From NCBI GenBank assembly GCA_013398275.1, contig VZSE01004149.1, forward strand, positions 1 to 64,000: a DNA stretch of 64,000 nt, given 5' to 3'. This document shows, in pieces, positions 1 to 12,100 of this stretch. The DNA is from Promerops cafer (lineage: Eukaryota; Chordata; Aves; Passeriformes; Nectariniidae). The notes under the pieces were generated by a model. That model did no database searches, was not told the DNA's origin, and saw only the letters and a program-made list of their open reading frames with translations. Each line of letters starts with the position of its first letter. Within the stretch, counting starts at the first letter, position 1. The position numbers were made by a program, and so were the translations under genes.

Positions 1-1874
1 CCCGTTATGCCAGCTCCAGTGCCTCCTCCACCGCCCCTGCCCCAGCCCACAGCACCCTCGGAACCAGCTCAGACAGTCAGCGAGGAGAGCAGCAACACAG
101 TGCCTGCAGGTAAGGGCTGGGCTGCTCCACAGCTGCACCAGCCTCCTGGTCTTCAGCCTGTCTGTGGGGCACCCCCTGTACCTTCCCAGCCTTCCAACAG
201 CGGGGGAGCTGCAGTGGGATGAGATGCTGTCAAAGTATTGAAGTAGCCCTTCCCACAGGAATTTGGCTGGGCCTGTAGCTGATGCACTAACCCATGTCTG
301 CTGCCTGTCCTTCCCTGCAGCTTCAGTCCAAGGAGCCCCAAAAGAGGTTGTAAACCCCTCTACTGGGCGTGCCAGTCTCCTGGAGTCCATCCGCCAGGCC
401 GGGGGCATTGGGAAGGCCAACCTTCGCAGTGTCAAGGAGAGGAAGCTGGAGAAAAAGAAGCAGAAGGAACAAGAACAAGGTGCTGAGGCTCTTTGGCAGA
501 ACTGCTTTTCTTTGCCTGGGCTGGGGAGGTGTTGGGTCTGGGGGCAGGCAGGCAAGTCAGGAGCACAGTGAACTCACAGAGCAGAAAGGGGTTGTCGGTC
601 CTCACAGGCTGGTGTAGATCTCAGGTGTTCACCACTCAGCCAGAGCTCTGTGAACTTGCTAAACCCCACTGGCCCGAAGGGCATCTGTCTCAGGGCTTGT
701 GGAGAAGCTTCACGTGTGATGCACAGGACCAGGCACACAAATGAAACCCTGGGGCCAACTGGGACAGGGCTTAACCAGCATAAGCACCTCGGCTGAGGTA
801 GTTGGGGAGGGGATTGATGGAGCTGCTTTGGCAGAATGAGACTGCAAATGCACAGCCCCTCAATGAATTCCACTCCTGGTTTTCCCCAGAAGATGCCATT
901 AACCTTGCTGTGCCTAGTGTTTTCCTGACCTGAAAATGGACTGTAGTTTTGGAGTGTCATACAAAATTAGAGGTTTGGAGTTTTTTGCTTCATCTGAAGG
1001 CAGTATTGCAGGGAAATGCTTTTGTTACAGTGCTTAGATTAGACTGATCTTTCTTCACTGACTTGTTCTGCTCTGTTTCAGTGAGAGCTACGGGACAAGG
1101 TAGAGATTTGATGTCAGACCTCTTCAACAAGCTGGTGCTGAGGCGCAAAGGTACTGTCCTGCAATGTGGGCTGCTCCTTTCCCCTAGTAAAGAAGGAGAG
1201 CACTCCCTGGCACCCGAGTTGTGTCAGCCACAGCCTTGGAAACAGGAACAGAGATTTTCCTGGGCAGTGTACCACGGTAGAGCTGGGAGTGTCTTTACAG
1301 AGAATGAGCAGAGGAGTCTCCACCTCAAGTCCAGCTGAAGGCACGGGAGGGGTTTGTGTGTTTCAGAAGATGAACCCTGAAAGCTACTTGTGCAGAAGGG
1401 ACAAGCAGTGTCTTTTCTAATCCCGTGCTTGGGCAGCTGGGCCCACTGCCCATAAGGGCACTTGAGATGCTGAGGCTGTGGCAGGTTCCTGGGGCATTTA
1501 GCTCGAGGGTCACACCTCAGCGCTAGGCAGATGACAGCAGGGACCTGCTCAGGGGGAGCTGTAGTTAAACAAGACCTTGGCACAGGTCTGTGGCAACATT
1601 AAACATGTTGGCTGTTCTGGTTACCTAGGTGGTGAGACCATGGCTTTACCCCTCCCCTTTGCTGGATCTCTTCTGTCTCTAGTCTCCAGGTGTCACTCAC
1701 TGGTGATTTCCTTCCCTCACAGGTATTTCTGGGAAAGGACCAGGAGCCTCTGGAAACACCGATGCTCCTGGCAGTCCTGCTGGTGCCTTTGCTCGTATGT
1801 CGGACTCAATACCACCCCTCCCACCCCCGCAGCAGCCTGTAGGCGAGGACGATGAGGATGACTGGGAGTCATAG
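1..1874 (+). CDS. WASHC1: WASH complex subunit 1, C-terminal exons (5' part outside window)
   Basis: Visible coding exons are 1-109, 321-479, 1082-1150 and 1723-1874 (stop TAG 1872-1874), all with GT-AG borders and phase-1 junctions. They encode the end of the endosomal WASH protein, which activates Arp2/3 on endosomes within the WASH complex. In order: the end of the proline-rich segment (runs of PPPPP in exon 1-109), a WH2/verprolin motif beginning ASLLESIRQAGGIGKA, a basic lysine/glutamate stretch, the connector helix around LMSDLFNKLVLRRKG, and the acidic tail EDDEDDWES ending in the tryptophan-containing motif that contacts Arp2/3. Motif order matches a VCA module, so identification is firm. 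The N-terminal WAHD domain lies upstream of the window. The gene converges on DDX11. No breaks are seen, so this looks functional rather than one of the pseudogene copies known in primates. Confidence 0.93.
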
Positions 1875-2493
1875 ATGGGATCCATTGAGTAGTAGTGTGA
1901 AACTGTTGCTGTCTGAAAAATTTCCATTAAGTTGAAGGAAGCAGGTCCTTAGTGCCTTCACTTTGGTAAACGTGGGAAGTGTTGTAATTAAGAGTGTGTA
2001 AGGGGAAAGCCCAGCACCACAGGCTAGAGGGCACCAGCTGCTAGAAGCAGGTGCTCCCCTCCCCGAAGGCAGAGCTTATGCAGACCATGGGGTTTGGACC
2101 TGCTCAAGGGGCAGCTGACTCACAATGGAAGTTTCTCAGAGGCAGCTGTTTCTTTCCTTGTGGGGCTAATTAACATACAGGGAGTGGGTAACAGCTCTGT
2201 GCCGTAAGTACTTTCTTCCTTGTGAAGAGCCTGGAGAGGTAGCATCCAGCTGCTGAAACTGGAAAAGAAGTAAACAAAGCTCCTGGGACGAGACTTGCTC
2301 AGGATGACAGAGGTAGCTGGGAACAGCTGAGGGATTGTGTGGCTGTCCTTGGTGTTACTGCTGCCCTCCAGCACTGACCCATAACCCTGGAAAAAACCCC
2401 AGGAAAGTTAAATTTAAGAAATTACTTTGAATTCAGAAACTTAGGAGTTAAAAAGAGCAGACCAAAGGAGAAGTGCTGTATTGTGGCCATATC

Positions 2494-2499
2494 TTTATT
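2494..2499 (-). terminator. Candidate DDX11 poly(A) signal (distal)
   Basis: TTTATT on + is AATAAA on the - strand, about 650 bp downstream of the proposed DDX11 stop. A second - strand AATAAA lies nearer at 2790-2795. The sequence alone does not tell which is used. Confidence 0.5.
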
Positions 2500-2789
2500 C
2501 CCCTTGTAAGAATGAACTGCTTCAATCTACTGGCTGCTTGAAGCAAGGTAGAAAGAGAGTGAGAAGAAATGTTACCCACAGCTGCTCCATTACCACCCTG
2601 TGTTATTCCAACATGACATAAATAAGTGGCCTGCTAGTTTACAATTCCTGTGAAAAGCTCAGTGATGGCATTGGTCAGTCAGGCCTCCTACACTTGGTGG
2701 TTGATGGGAGAAAACCATATGTGTTCAGTCAAAGTAATTACTCCCCATACTTAAGTGTACTTAAATAATACTCTCCATACTTGAGTGTT

Positions 2790-2795
2790 TTTATT
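2790..2795 (-). terminator. Candidate DDX11 poly(A) signal (proximal)
   Basis: AATAAA on the - strand about 360 bp beyond the proposed stop codon at 3152. It is the first canonical signal downstream of the gene. Confidence 0.5.
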
Positions 2796-3151
2796 GAAAG
2801 TATTTAATCAATTTAAATAAAACCTTAACAGCTGTAAACAAGTAGGTGCCTGCTGCTACTCTGTTCACCTGCCTCAGACTATAACCAGTTTCCCTCCTGA
2901 CTGTGGTGCTGAAGGCTGTCTCACTATCATAGCACACAGATACTGAATAGCAAACATCCACAAAGGAGGCAGAAGGCAGAGATTTTACAAAGTCCATGGT
3001 ATAGAAAAGCAGCAACTTGTGTTACTTTACCTAGTCTTCAGAGGTGTAAGTCACAATGACAAATACCATGTTTTCTGCTCCACATCACAAAGCATCCAAC
3101 TTGCCTCGATGGAACTGGGAACACACAAAACCAGGCAGTTTATCCTTGGCC

Positions 3152-6100
3152 TTACTCTAAAGGGAAGGCTTGAAAGAAGTCCAGCTGAGGACAATGGGGA
3201 ACAGTGTCGGTAGCAGGACATAAGATACAATGAGTTCTGACCTTTCTTAACTCAGCAAATGCTGATCCAAAGGCAAGTTTCACCTGGGTCCTCTCCCTGA
3301 TCCACTGGGGCAGTTTGTTAAAGATGGCAGGGCGTGCGTACCTGTGGTCCAAGAGCAGGATGCTTGCAAAGTCCTTCTGATGGCGAATGGCTCTGCCTGT
3401 ACAGAGGATAAAAACAAAGAATGGCCCAGTCAACTGTTTGTTCTCAGACAAGGAAGATCACGTTCCCATCATCTGTAATGCATCCTTTTTCCTACCCTCC
3501 TCCTTCAGTGTATTTCATATCCCCCAGCCTGTCCAAGGAAGGATGAATTACCTATTGACTGGTTTACTGCCTTCATGCACAGGTTTTCAATCAGCACTCT
3601 GCTCGGTGCCTGGCCAGCAGCTCTGGGCTAGAAAGAAGAAATAGGCCAGTCTGAGCACAAGGCAGATGTAAATCAAATTGGGCAGTCTTAATGACAAAGT
3701 GAGGTAAATACTTTTACCCCTGCAGTGTGAGCGGGTGGCCAGGCAGACCCCAAGCTGAGAGTAAGGAGGAACAGAAGAAAGGCTGCAGTCAGAAAACTGT
3801 GTTGAGCATTCACAAAAAGCCAACCCAAGGTCCCCTTGAAGGCAGAAATCTTGTCCCCAGGAACAGCACCTCCAATGAGCAATGAGAAAGGACAAATGAT
3901 CCTGACAAGCAGCTTCTACCACCCTGCCACCCCCTCTGCGTTGAAGGGTCCTTGCTCCCCTTGGAACTCAGAGCTGCCAGCAAATCCTGGTGGCATTTCT
4001 CTCCACCAAACTTCCTCTCTGTGTTTAGGGCCACCTGTTCAGGAGCAGCCTGGAGAAGGCTGTGCTCTCAGTGCCACACCGTCTGGGAAATGAGGGCAAG
4101 CTCAAAGAAAATAAAATCTCTGAAGGCAGTTCTGGGACTCATGTGCTGGGAAGTTAGTACTATAAAGCAGAATTGAAAGAGACAGAGGTGTAAGTGGCTC
4201 TCACCATTGTTTTGTCAAGCCAGGTCATTTTTTCCTGGAGTTCTGGAGATCTAACGTTGGGGTAAGGCATTCCCACCATTATTACACACCTGCAAGGGAG
4301 GACTGCATTATTCTTAATGTCTCATCCTAGAGCACTTTGCCAATAGACTGATAAATTAGAGGTCACTGCACCCCAGAAAGACAGCCAGCCCTGCAAACCA
4401 AAGACAGCAATAAAGCACAGCAGTCTGACAAGCATGTGCTGAACAGAGCTGCAGAGGGATTCAGGGTGCCAGAACAAGGGATTAGCTAACACAGCAAGCC
4501 TAACTGCATTATTCAGAGGAAGAGTGCCCTGGACAGGTGGGTTTTACACCACCCAGCAGACCCCCCTGTTGCTTTAAGCATCAGCTAAGTCACACGTTCC
4601 CCAGGATTTTCTATCTATTGTGCAAGTACTGATGTGCCCATCACGCTTGGAGTCACTACACCACAAGCCAGAGCTGGCTTTCCAAGGAGCAGTCACCTTA
4701 CCTTCCCAGGTCATCGGAGAAATTTATCCCTTCACTCATTTTGCCTCCAACTACAGAAAGCAGCAGGGCCCCTGTCATCTGTCCTCCTGTCTGGCTGCAG
4801 CGCTGCAGGAGAGGGACCAGCAACTTAAACCAGAGCAGGGAAGATTTCTGTGCTTCAGAAACACTCCCACACCTATGCTAGAGCCCTCTTTCCTTGTTAG
4901 AAGTGCCCTCCTTTGCAGCATTCCCATACCCACTGGGCTGCCACACTCCCACCTGCCTGCCTGCTCAGCTTACCTTTATGCACTTGGCATATTCCACCAG
5001 CACCTGCTCCACCTGGTTGGCTTTCTTAGGCTCCTGAAAGATCTGTCAGGCACAGTTCATCAGTTACAGCAACAGGAAGCAAACAGTTTAAAGAAGCAAA
5101 TCATTTTACCCCCATGCCATTAAACAACATATGGAACTGAGGTCACGGAAGGGAAAATTGCCTGAAAAACTAACTTAACCAGTACCTTCCCTTCACCCTG
5201 AAAATGCTCTACAGCTCTTTTCAGCTGGGCTCTGAAGGGAGCAGCAGCTGCTCCTGCCCCTCCAACATTCCCTTTCAGCTTTGGCAGACTTGTTCAATAC
5301 TGCAAGAAGTTACAAGTCATCTGAGAGCTGAGAGGCAAAAAAGCAATGTGCACCTCTTGCACCTATGAATCAAGACTCTCTGGGGTCAGGAGACTCTACA
5401 GCTGCAAGATCTTGGAGGACAGGGACAGGACCAATCAATTTGAATCATCAATTAATTCCAAGCAGTGGCTCCCCTTGCCCAGTGAATAAATTAGCTTTTC
5501 ATGCAAAGCATAACTAAGTAATATTTCTTTATGTTATTCTAGCACACCTAATTAATTACTGAAAACCTCTGCAGTTAATTAAGCTGAGTTTTTTTAGGTG
5601 CTGTACCTTGGCCTGTTTATTAGGAAAACACAAGTAGTTTTCCTAACAAACAAGAGGTCCAACATCTGTCTTCTCTGTAACAGTAAAGAACCTACAGAAT
5701 GTGTTTTCCTTTGGTTAGCAAGAAGTAATATCAAATTTTACCAGTCAAAATCAGTCTTTCAGTAGAAAAGTAACTGGCAATTACAAATATAAGCCAAAAC
5801 TAACTTATTGAAAAGTAGCTATTTAAGCCTCTGATTTAAATTAACTTTCCCTGGGTAATTTATATATAATCTCAGTGTGATCTCACCACAGCAACCTCAG
5901 GAAAGCCTTGAACCTTCCCCTTCTGATCTTGTGTGTGGGCAGTTGAAAGTCACACTTGCTGCATTTATACCCAATTGCCTTGCTAACGCATACCCAATTT
6001 GCTGGAGACTGCAAAGGCCAAACAAGAACAAATTGGAGTTGAAATTTGGAACAAACTGTGTGTGGCCCAAAGCCTTTGAGGAACCAGGCAGAGCACTGGG

Positions 6101-9100
6101 ACCCTGACAGACACACCTGAAAGGCACTCAGAGTGGTAACTCTACACACAGAGAAAATGAAGCACAGTGCTTCTACCCAAAAACCAACAGGCTGCCCCTT
6201 GTGCCAGAATGCCAAAAATCACCAAGGCTGTGAAATATCTGGGACTGTGGTAAGTTGTTTAGCTTTTGGTACACAGAAGTCACAGCCAGGGTATATGTAA
6301 TTTTTCTTTCCCCTGGCACATGATCCAAGATCCCTGCACCACAACCTGAACTGCCTTTCAATACCCAGCTTTCAAATACCTGTGAGAGTCATTGCAAAGA
6401 CTTTATATTTGCAGTGATCTCCCTATTTAATGTTTCTCATTGCTCCTTCAACAGGAATCACCACTGCTAGACTTCCAGTTCTCATCTCTACTTTTAGCAG
6501 ATAGAAAAAAGCCATTTGTCTTATGAACACAGTGTTGTCTCTCTCTGCCTTAGCCCTTGGCTGTGCTGGTCTGTGCTCAAGGGACACACAGATGAGCCTG
6601 GGAAAAACAAACTCCCTGTAGGAGCTCAACCTGAACAGCCCCCCCAGCCACAAGAGAACAAGCCTGCTGGCTATAGAAAGCAAAGTCTGCCCCCATGGCC
6701 ACTACACAGACTGTGCACTTCAAGAATGTATAGCTGCAATCAATCTCATTTAGATCACAGCTCAGTGCTCAGTCGCCCAGGAAGTATAATTTATTCGTTA
6801 CTGGAGGGATTAGCTGGATAAACATCCATTCTACTCTGCTGTGCAGACTGTGGGAACAACTCAAGAGAGAGGCCTGGAATGCATATGGAATTGTTTGGGT
6901 TTTGACACCTCCATGGAAAGTACCAACCGCCCTGGCTGCACAATCACCTTCTTCTTGGCTGCCAGGCGGGAGAGCAGCCCTGTCTTCTCCCAGTGTCCGT
7001 ACACCTGCTTCTCATACTCATAGGAGGGGAAAAAGCACACCACACCTCCCGGGATCACATTGCACAGGTTGCAAAGGATTCGACCTGTTTCATCCATCTG
7101 CAAGAGAGATTAGAGCACATTGCAGCTGACAGGAGCCCCAGCTAATGCCGCTCCAATTCTCTGTTCAATCCCAGGATCACACCTTCCTTATGACATGCCT
7201 TAGGGGAGGAAAAAATGTGGGAAATATGCCAGGTTTGTGAGAACTCCCATGGGGAGCTGGCCATCACTAAAAAGCTCTTCATTGCTTGGCCTTCTTCCCT
7301 AGCCCAGGGTTTCTGTTATGGCTGTGGAGCTGAGTTCATTCAGGGGAGGAGGGTTTGCCTCAGTGGATGGAAGCTGTCCCACTGGAACAGATGTTGAGAG
7401 CTGGTTAGCACATGTGGTTGAGATTCAGCAGGGGCAGAGCAGACCTAATGCCTAGCCTTGGGTGCTTACTGGCCTGCCACAGGAAGGACGACGTGCCAGA
7501 ACACCTGTAGCTGCTCCTGTGGTTTGGGATTTCCCTCGCCATGGCTTTTGCTCAGCCCACCTCTTAAACGGAGAGGGTACCCTGCTCTGAAATATAATCA
7601 TGTGAAGCAAAAAAGAGATCCCAAGGAAGGGAACAAAGGACAAACTGACCATCTGAGGCAGGTCTCTGGTCTGGTAAGTGAACTCCAGCTGCTGGTTGGA
7701 AGGACCACTGCAGAGGATGATGGGTAAAATATTTTCTGGAGGAATCACATGTCCTGGGGACAAAAACAAGTAGTGAGAGTCAACATCACTGCTGTTGGCA
7801 CAAACCCCATGAGCTGAAGAACTTTAACTGCATTCTAGTGACAGAAGCAAACGTTTGCCTGGCTAAGGCAAAGTGCCTAACTCACTCAGCTACTCCAACT
7901 TCCATCTCCTCAGCCCCTGGGAAGAAGGCATCGCACACTGCCTGCCAATACCAGTCAAGACCACAGGGGAAGCTCAGAGTGAAAGGGAACTCACACCCCT
8001 TTGCTGCCCTGATTTTTAGGAAAGATGCCACGTTGCTTTGAGTGCTGACAGAATAGTGTTAAAGGCAAACTGCAGCCCTTGCAGCTGCTGAGCCCTCCCT
8101 GCCAGCCTGGCACACTCACCACAGGAGAACTCCACGATGTGGGCAGGGTCCACACCAGCACAGCACAGCAGCTGCTCTCGGAAATCAGCCATCTAAGATC
8201 CACAAAACAAAGACAAGTAAAGTACCAGTGTCCTAAAAACCTCTACACCGGCAGCACCAGCACTGCTGGTCAAGGGCAGCCCCAGCCCAGCCAAAGCCCC
8301 CGCCCGGCCCAAGCGAGGCGCGGCAGCGCCCTCTGCCCGCAGACAGCGGCACTGACTTTCCGCAGGGACGCCCGTGGCGTGGTCCCGGCGGATCCCTGGC
8401 CCTGCAGAGTGAGAGGCAGAGGCACCACGAGGTCCTCCCACTGCTCCCCGTGCTAGGTCTAACCTACCACGAGCTCAGCCTGGTTGCTGTCTTTCCACTC
8501 GGGCTTGCAGACAGCACCCCCGACCTACCTCCTGAGACCCCAGCACAGCATCCTTATTCCCTCACCGGCTGCATGGTGCCTCCAGCAATGATGACAGCAC
8601 GGCATTCTTCCACAACCTTGGCAAAGTGGACAGCGGGATTCAGCAAGAGGAATTTGAGGCTGCTCTGACCAACTGTGCCTGGGAAAATGAGAGATGAGCA
8701 TTCAGGAGCTAGCTGTGACACATACACAGAGATACGAGAGATTCTCCCTCCTGACCTGTGCACTCTAGCAGGTACCCACCTCTCAAAGTAGGGACTTGCT
8801 GTTCAACACTGACAGGGGCAGCAGCAGGTAATGCCAACCTGGAAGTTACCTTCTGCTTCCTAATCTCCCTGGAGCTGTACAACAGGCGCAGTAAATTGCA
8901 GGCCAAAAACTGACATCCAAAGTGGGAGCAGACCTCTGCAAACCCTGGCCCCAATGCCTTTGGTTTGGTCATAAGCATCCTCAGACAGACCAAGCCTGCC
9001 AGCCTACATCACAAATGGCACAAATGTTGCTGCAGGTTCCCCACACTCTTGTATCTCCTCCCTCAGTGCCAGTGAAGCACCCTGCTTGTGACTGACTCAT

Positions 9101-12100
9101 GCCACCTCTCCCCAGCTCACCCTTTCCAGTACCTTGCCTGTTGAGAATGACTCTGCCATCTTGGTTTGCATTTGTGAGGGCCGAGAGAAATCCTTCAATC
9201 TGCATCAGTGGAGAGGCAGATTGGAGCTGGTCGTGCTCAGCCTCCACAGGAGGGCTCTGGGGGGTACCTGCTGGCCCAAAAAGGAAAGGAGAGGCAGGCA
9301 ACTTAGGCCACACTTCTTAAGACAGGGGCTAAGCACAAAACATGCTCTACAGGAACACAATACCTGGCCTATATATGCAGGCAGAGAACAAATACCCATT
9401 AAAGGGGAAAACCCAAATTCTGTCTCACTGCTAAATAAAAAAACCCATAAAAGATCTGTTTTTTGTGGATGGCACCACTAAGCAGAGCTACTACACACAG
9501 TAGCTCAGGTCCCAGAGGCAGCAGGTCACAGAAATGCAAAGCTTGAGTGCATGTGATATGAACATAGAATTACATCATTCAGCTTGAAAGGGACCTCATT
9601 AATCCAATGTACAGTTGCCTGTAACTTGTGCCTGTAACAGTGCCTTAACAGTGAGACCTGTTAAAAAACACCCATGCAGGACACCTTCTTCAGTCTCTCA
9701 TTCTGGCAAATCTGCCTCCTCCCTTTCCTCATGCAGAGAGATGCAGGTTCCATATCCTCACTCTGCCCAAAGACGCACAAGGAGAGGATCCCTGAACTCA
9801 CCCTCCTTATCAGATCCCTGCTGAAGGGTCAGAAGAAAGTTCTGCAAACCAGCCAGCTTCTGGTTCTCCTTGTTGGTCTTCACAGCTGAGGCAGGGCCCC
9901 CATATCGCTCCATAAACCCAAAAAGCTGCCAAGCAAAAGCCAGAAAGACTAAGACTACCAACAGCAGGAATCAGAGAAGATAAAGGCAGGTTTGCTGGCC
10001 TGCTACAAATTAAGTTCCTTAGTAGGTGTTCACAAACCAGCCTAATCAGAATGTATCAGCTCCCATTACCTTTCTACACCCACTGAATCAAATGAAAAAC
10101 AAGTTTCTGATGTCTGTTCTTCCAGTGCAATGCAACCTACTTGGCTGGCAAATTTGAGGCCAAGCAGCACAGAACTGGCAGCCACTGGAATACCGTGGTA
10201 AACTACATTGTATGTTTCTTTTCCTGATAAGCAAAAGTTAAATCTGCCTATATAGGACTTTTTATAGGAACCATTTTGTTTGCAGAACAGGATGGAGAAG
10301 ACCAGCTTCCACCCAGCTACTGCATCTGCCATCTCAAACTCCAGGTGTGAAACAGCACTGGAACACTGCTGACCATGAAACCTCAGGGCAAGTACCTTCC
10401 TGCTGATGAGGCTCTTCTCACAGTACCGCTGAACCTGTTGGAGGAAGACAGGAAAATGAACTGGCATTCAGCCCCCCTTCTCCCATCCTGCTGTCCTTGA
10501 TCCCTGTACAAGCAAGGCTGTCACTTGCTGTGCTTTTGGGGAGAGGTACACAGCTCTTGGTGGGCACCACCAGCCAGACAAGAGCTTATTACAACGACAT
10601 TCCAGAGTGGAAACACACAGCGTTAAGGTGCTGTGTTTGGAGGTTCAAGGGGGGAGTGAGGTTACTGGAATAGCAAAATTTCTGCATCTACAGCCCTTAC
10701 AGTGTAACTTTGCCTACAGACAGCTAGAAAGCAGATTCTGCCATGTGGGCTTTGGCTCTACTTCCAGCTCACACACACTCCAAAAAATCTCAAACAAGTC
10801 ACCACCACCTGTACCCTAACAGACAACGTTTGCATTACCTTAAAGAGGTTGATATTGTCAATCTGGCTCTGAAATAGAAAGTCATTGATGGATTTTAGTA
10901 CTGTCCCTGAAAGAAAAGAGGGAATAGGGGAAAAGAAGTAATTAGCTGCTGCTGGGCCTGCATCCCTTACTGCCCACACCCATGTCCCTGACTAATAGCT
11001 CCATACCCCAGGAGTTCACTCCAGTCTTACCTGTCTGGGAAACTGCCTGACATCCAGGATTCTGGTTCACATTACCTGTAAAGCATGAAACCAATTCAAG
11101 GAAGGCTTGAATATATCTCAAAATTAAGCAGAAAACTAAAGACTGAGCTTCATGGGTACAGTGCACGAAAAGCTCAAGAAGTTACTACACATCTGCAAAA
11201 CATAGCTATACAGACAAAACATCAGCTCCCACTCAGTTTTAATTTGCCCTGTACAGTGGCCCTACACTGTAGAACAAGTGTGCTGCTGCATCCTAAGGAA
11301 CACCACCTACATTCCTTCTGTGGCAGGAAGCAGCAGGTAGGGTGGGTGATCCGAAATGCTCACACCCTATGTAGTCATCATGCTGCAAAGACAAAGGGAA
11401 GAGACTACAGTGCACCCCTCACCCCTCCTCAATGCAGCAGCAGGGAGCTGGGAAGCACAGAGGCTGGCAGGCAACTGGGAGGAGGGGAAAAACCTAAGGA
11501 CACTTACATGCCCAGAGCCCGACAGCCAGAACAGGATTAGTTGCTGCCACTCACTGCATTTTATGTCCTAGTGTTTAACACCCACCTCACATCTCACTTT
11601 TGCAGCCCCTGCCCCACAGGGCTGCATTTCCCCTGGCATGGAGGAAGTTCTGTATGTACTTAGGACATGCCCTCCTCAAGACACACTAAGGTCTAGCAAA
11701 CAGATCACTGGAGAAAAGGAGCCCTGCAAATTCCTGTGGACCTAAAATCAAAGCAAAATAATATTTTCTCATAAAGGAAAGGCACCACTGAAGAAAGATT
11801 CATTCTGCAGATGCATGCTGACACACATAGAGACCTTGCTACCAGATGACCTAGAGATCTTTTTCATGCAGTTCTTGTGCTACATTGTTATATATCTGTT
11901 ATACATCTGCTGTATTCCTCACTTAGCATCCTACATCATCCCCACTCCAGCTGGATCTCAAAACCACACAGAAAGAGAAGGAAACTGCCTCCACCAACTT
12001 ACAATGTCATCTGCTGCTCCTCAGCTAGTGAAACAAAGAGAAGGGTTCAAGTAGACACCAGTCAACTTCCCCATGCACAAACCAGCCTGAGAAATAAAAC

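Larger units (their letters stand above)
1875..3151. other. Convergent 3' intergenic region between WASHC1 and DDX11
   Basis: Tail-to-tail spacer holding the presumed 3' UTRs of both genes. No coding exon is recognised. A + strand AATAAA at 2816-2821 could serve a long WASHC1 3' UTR; no canonical signal lies close behind the WASHC1 stop (only a CATTAAG-like string near 1925). The - strand signals for DDX11 are listed separately. Confidence 0.6.

Noticed and set aside
4620..5123. 167-codon + strand frame
   Set aside because: Antisense to DDX11 exons 4702-4802 and 4974-5042, which are clearly the coding strand.
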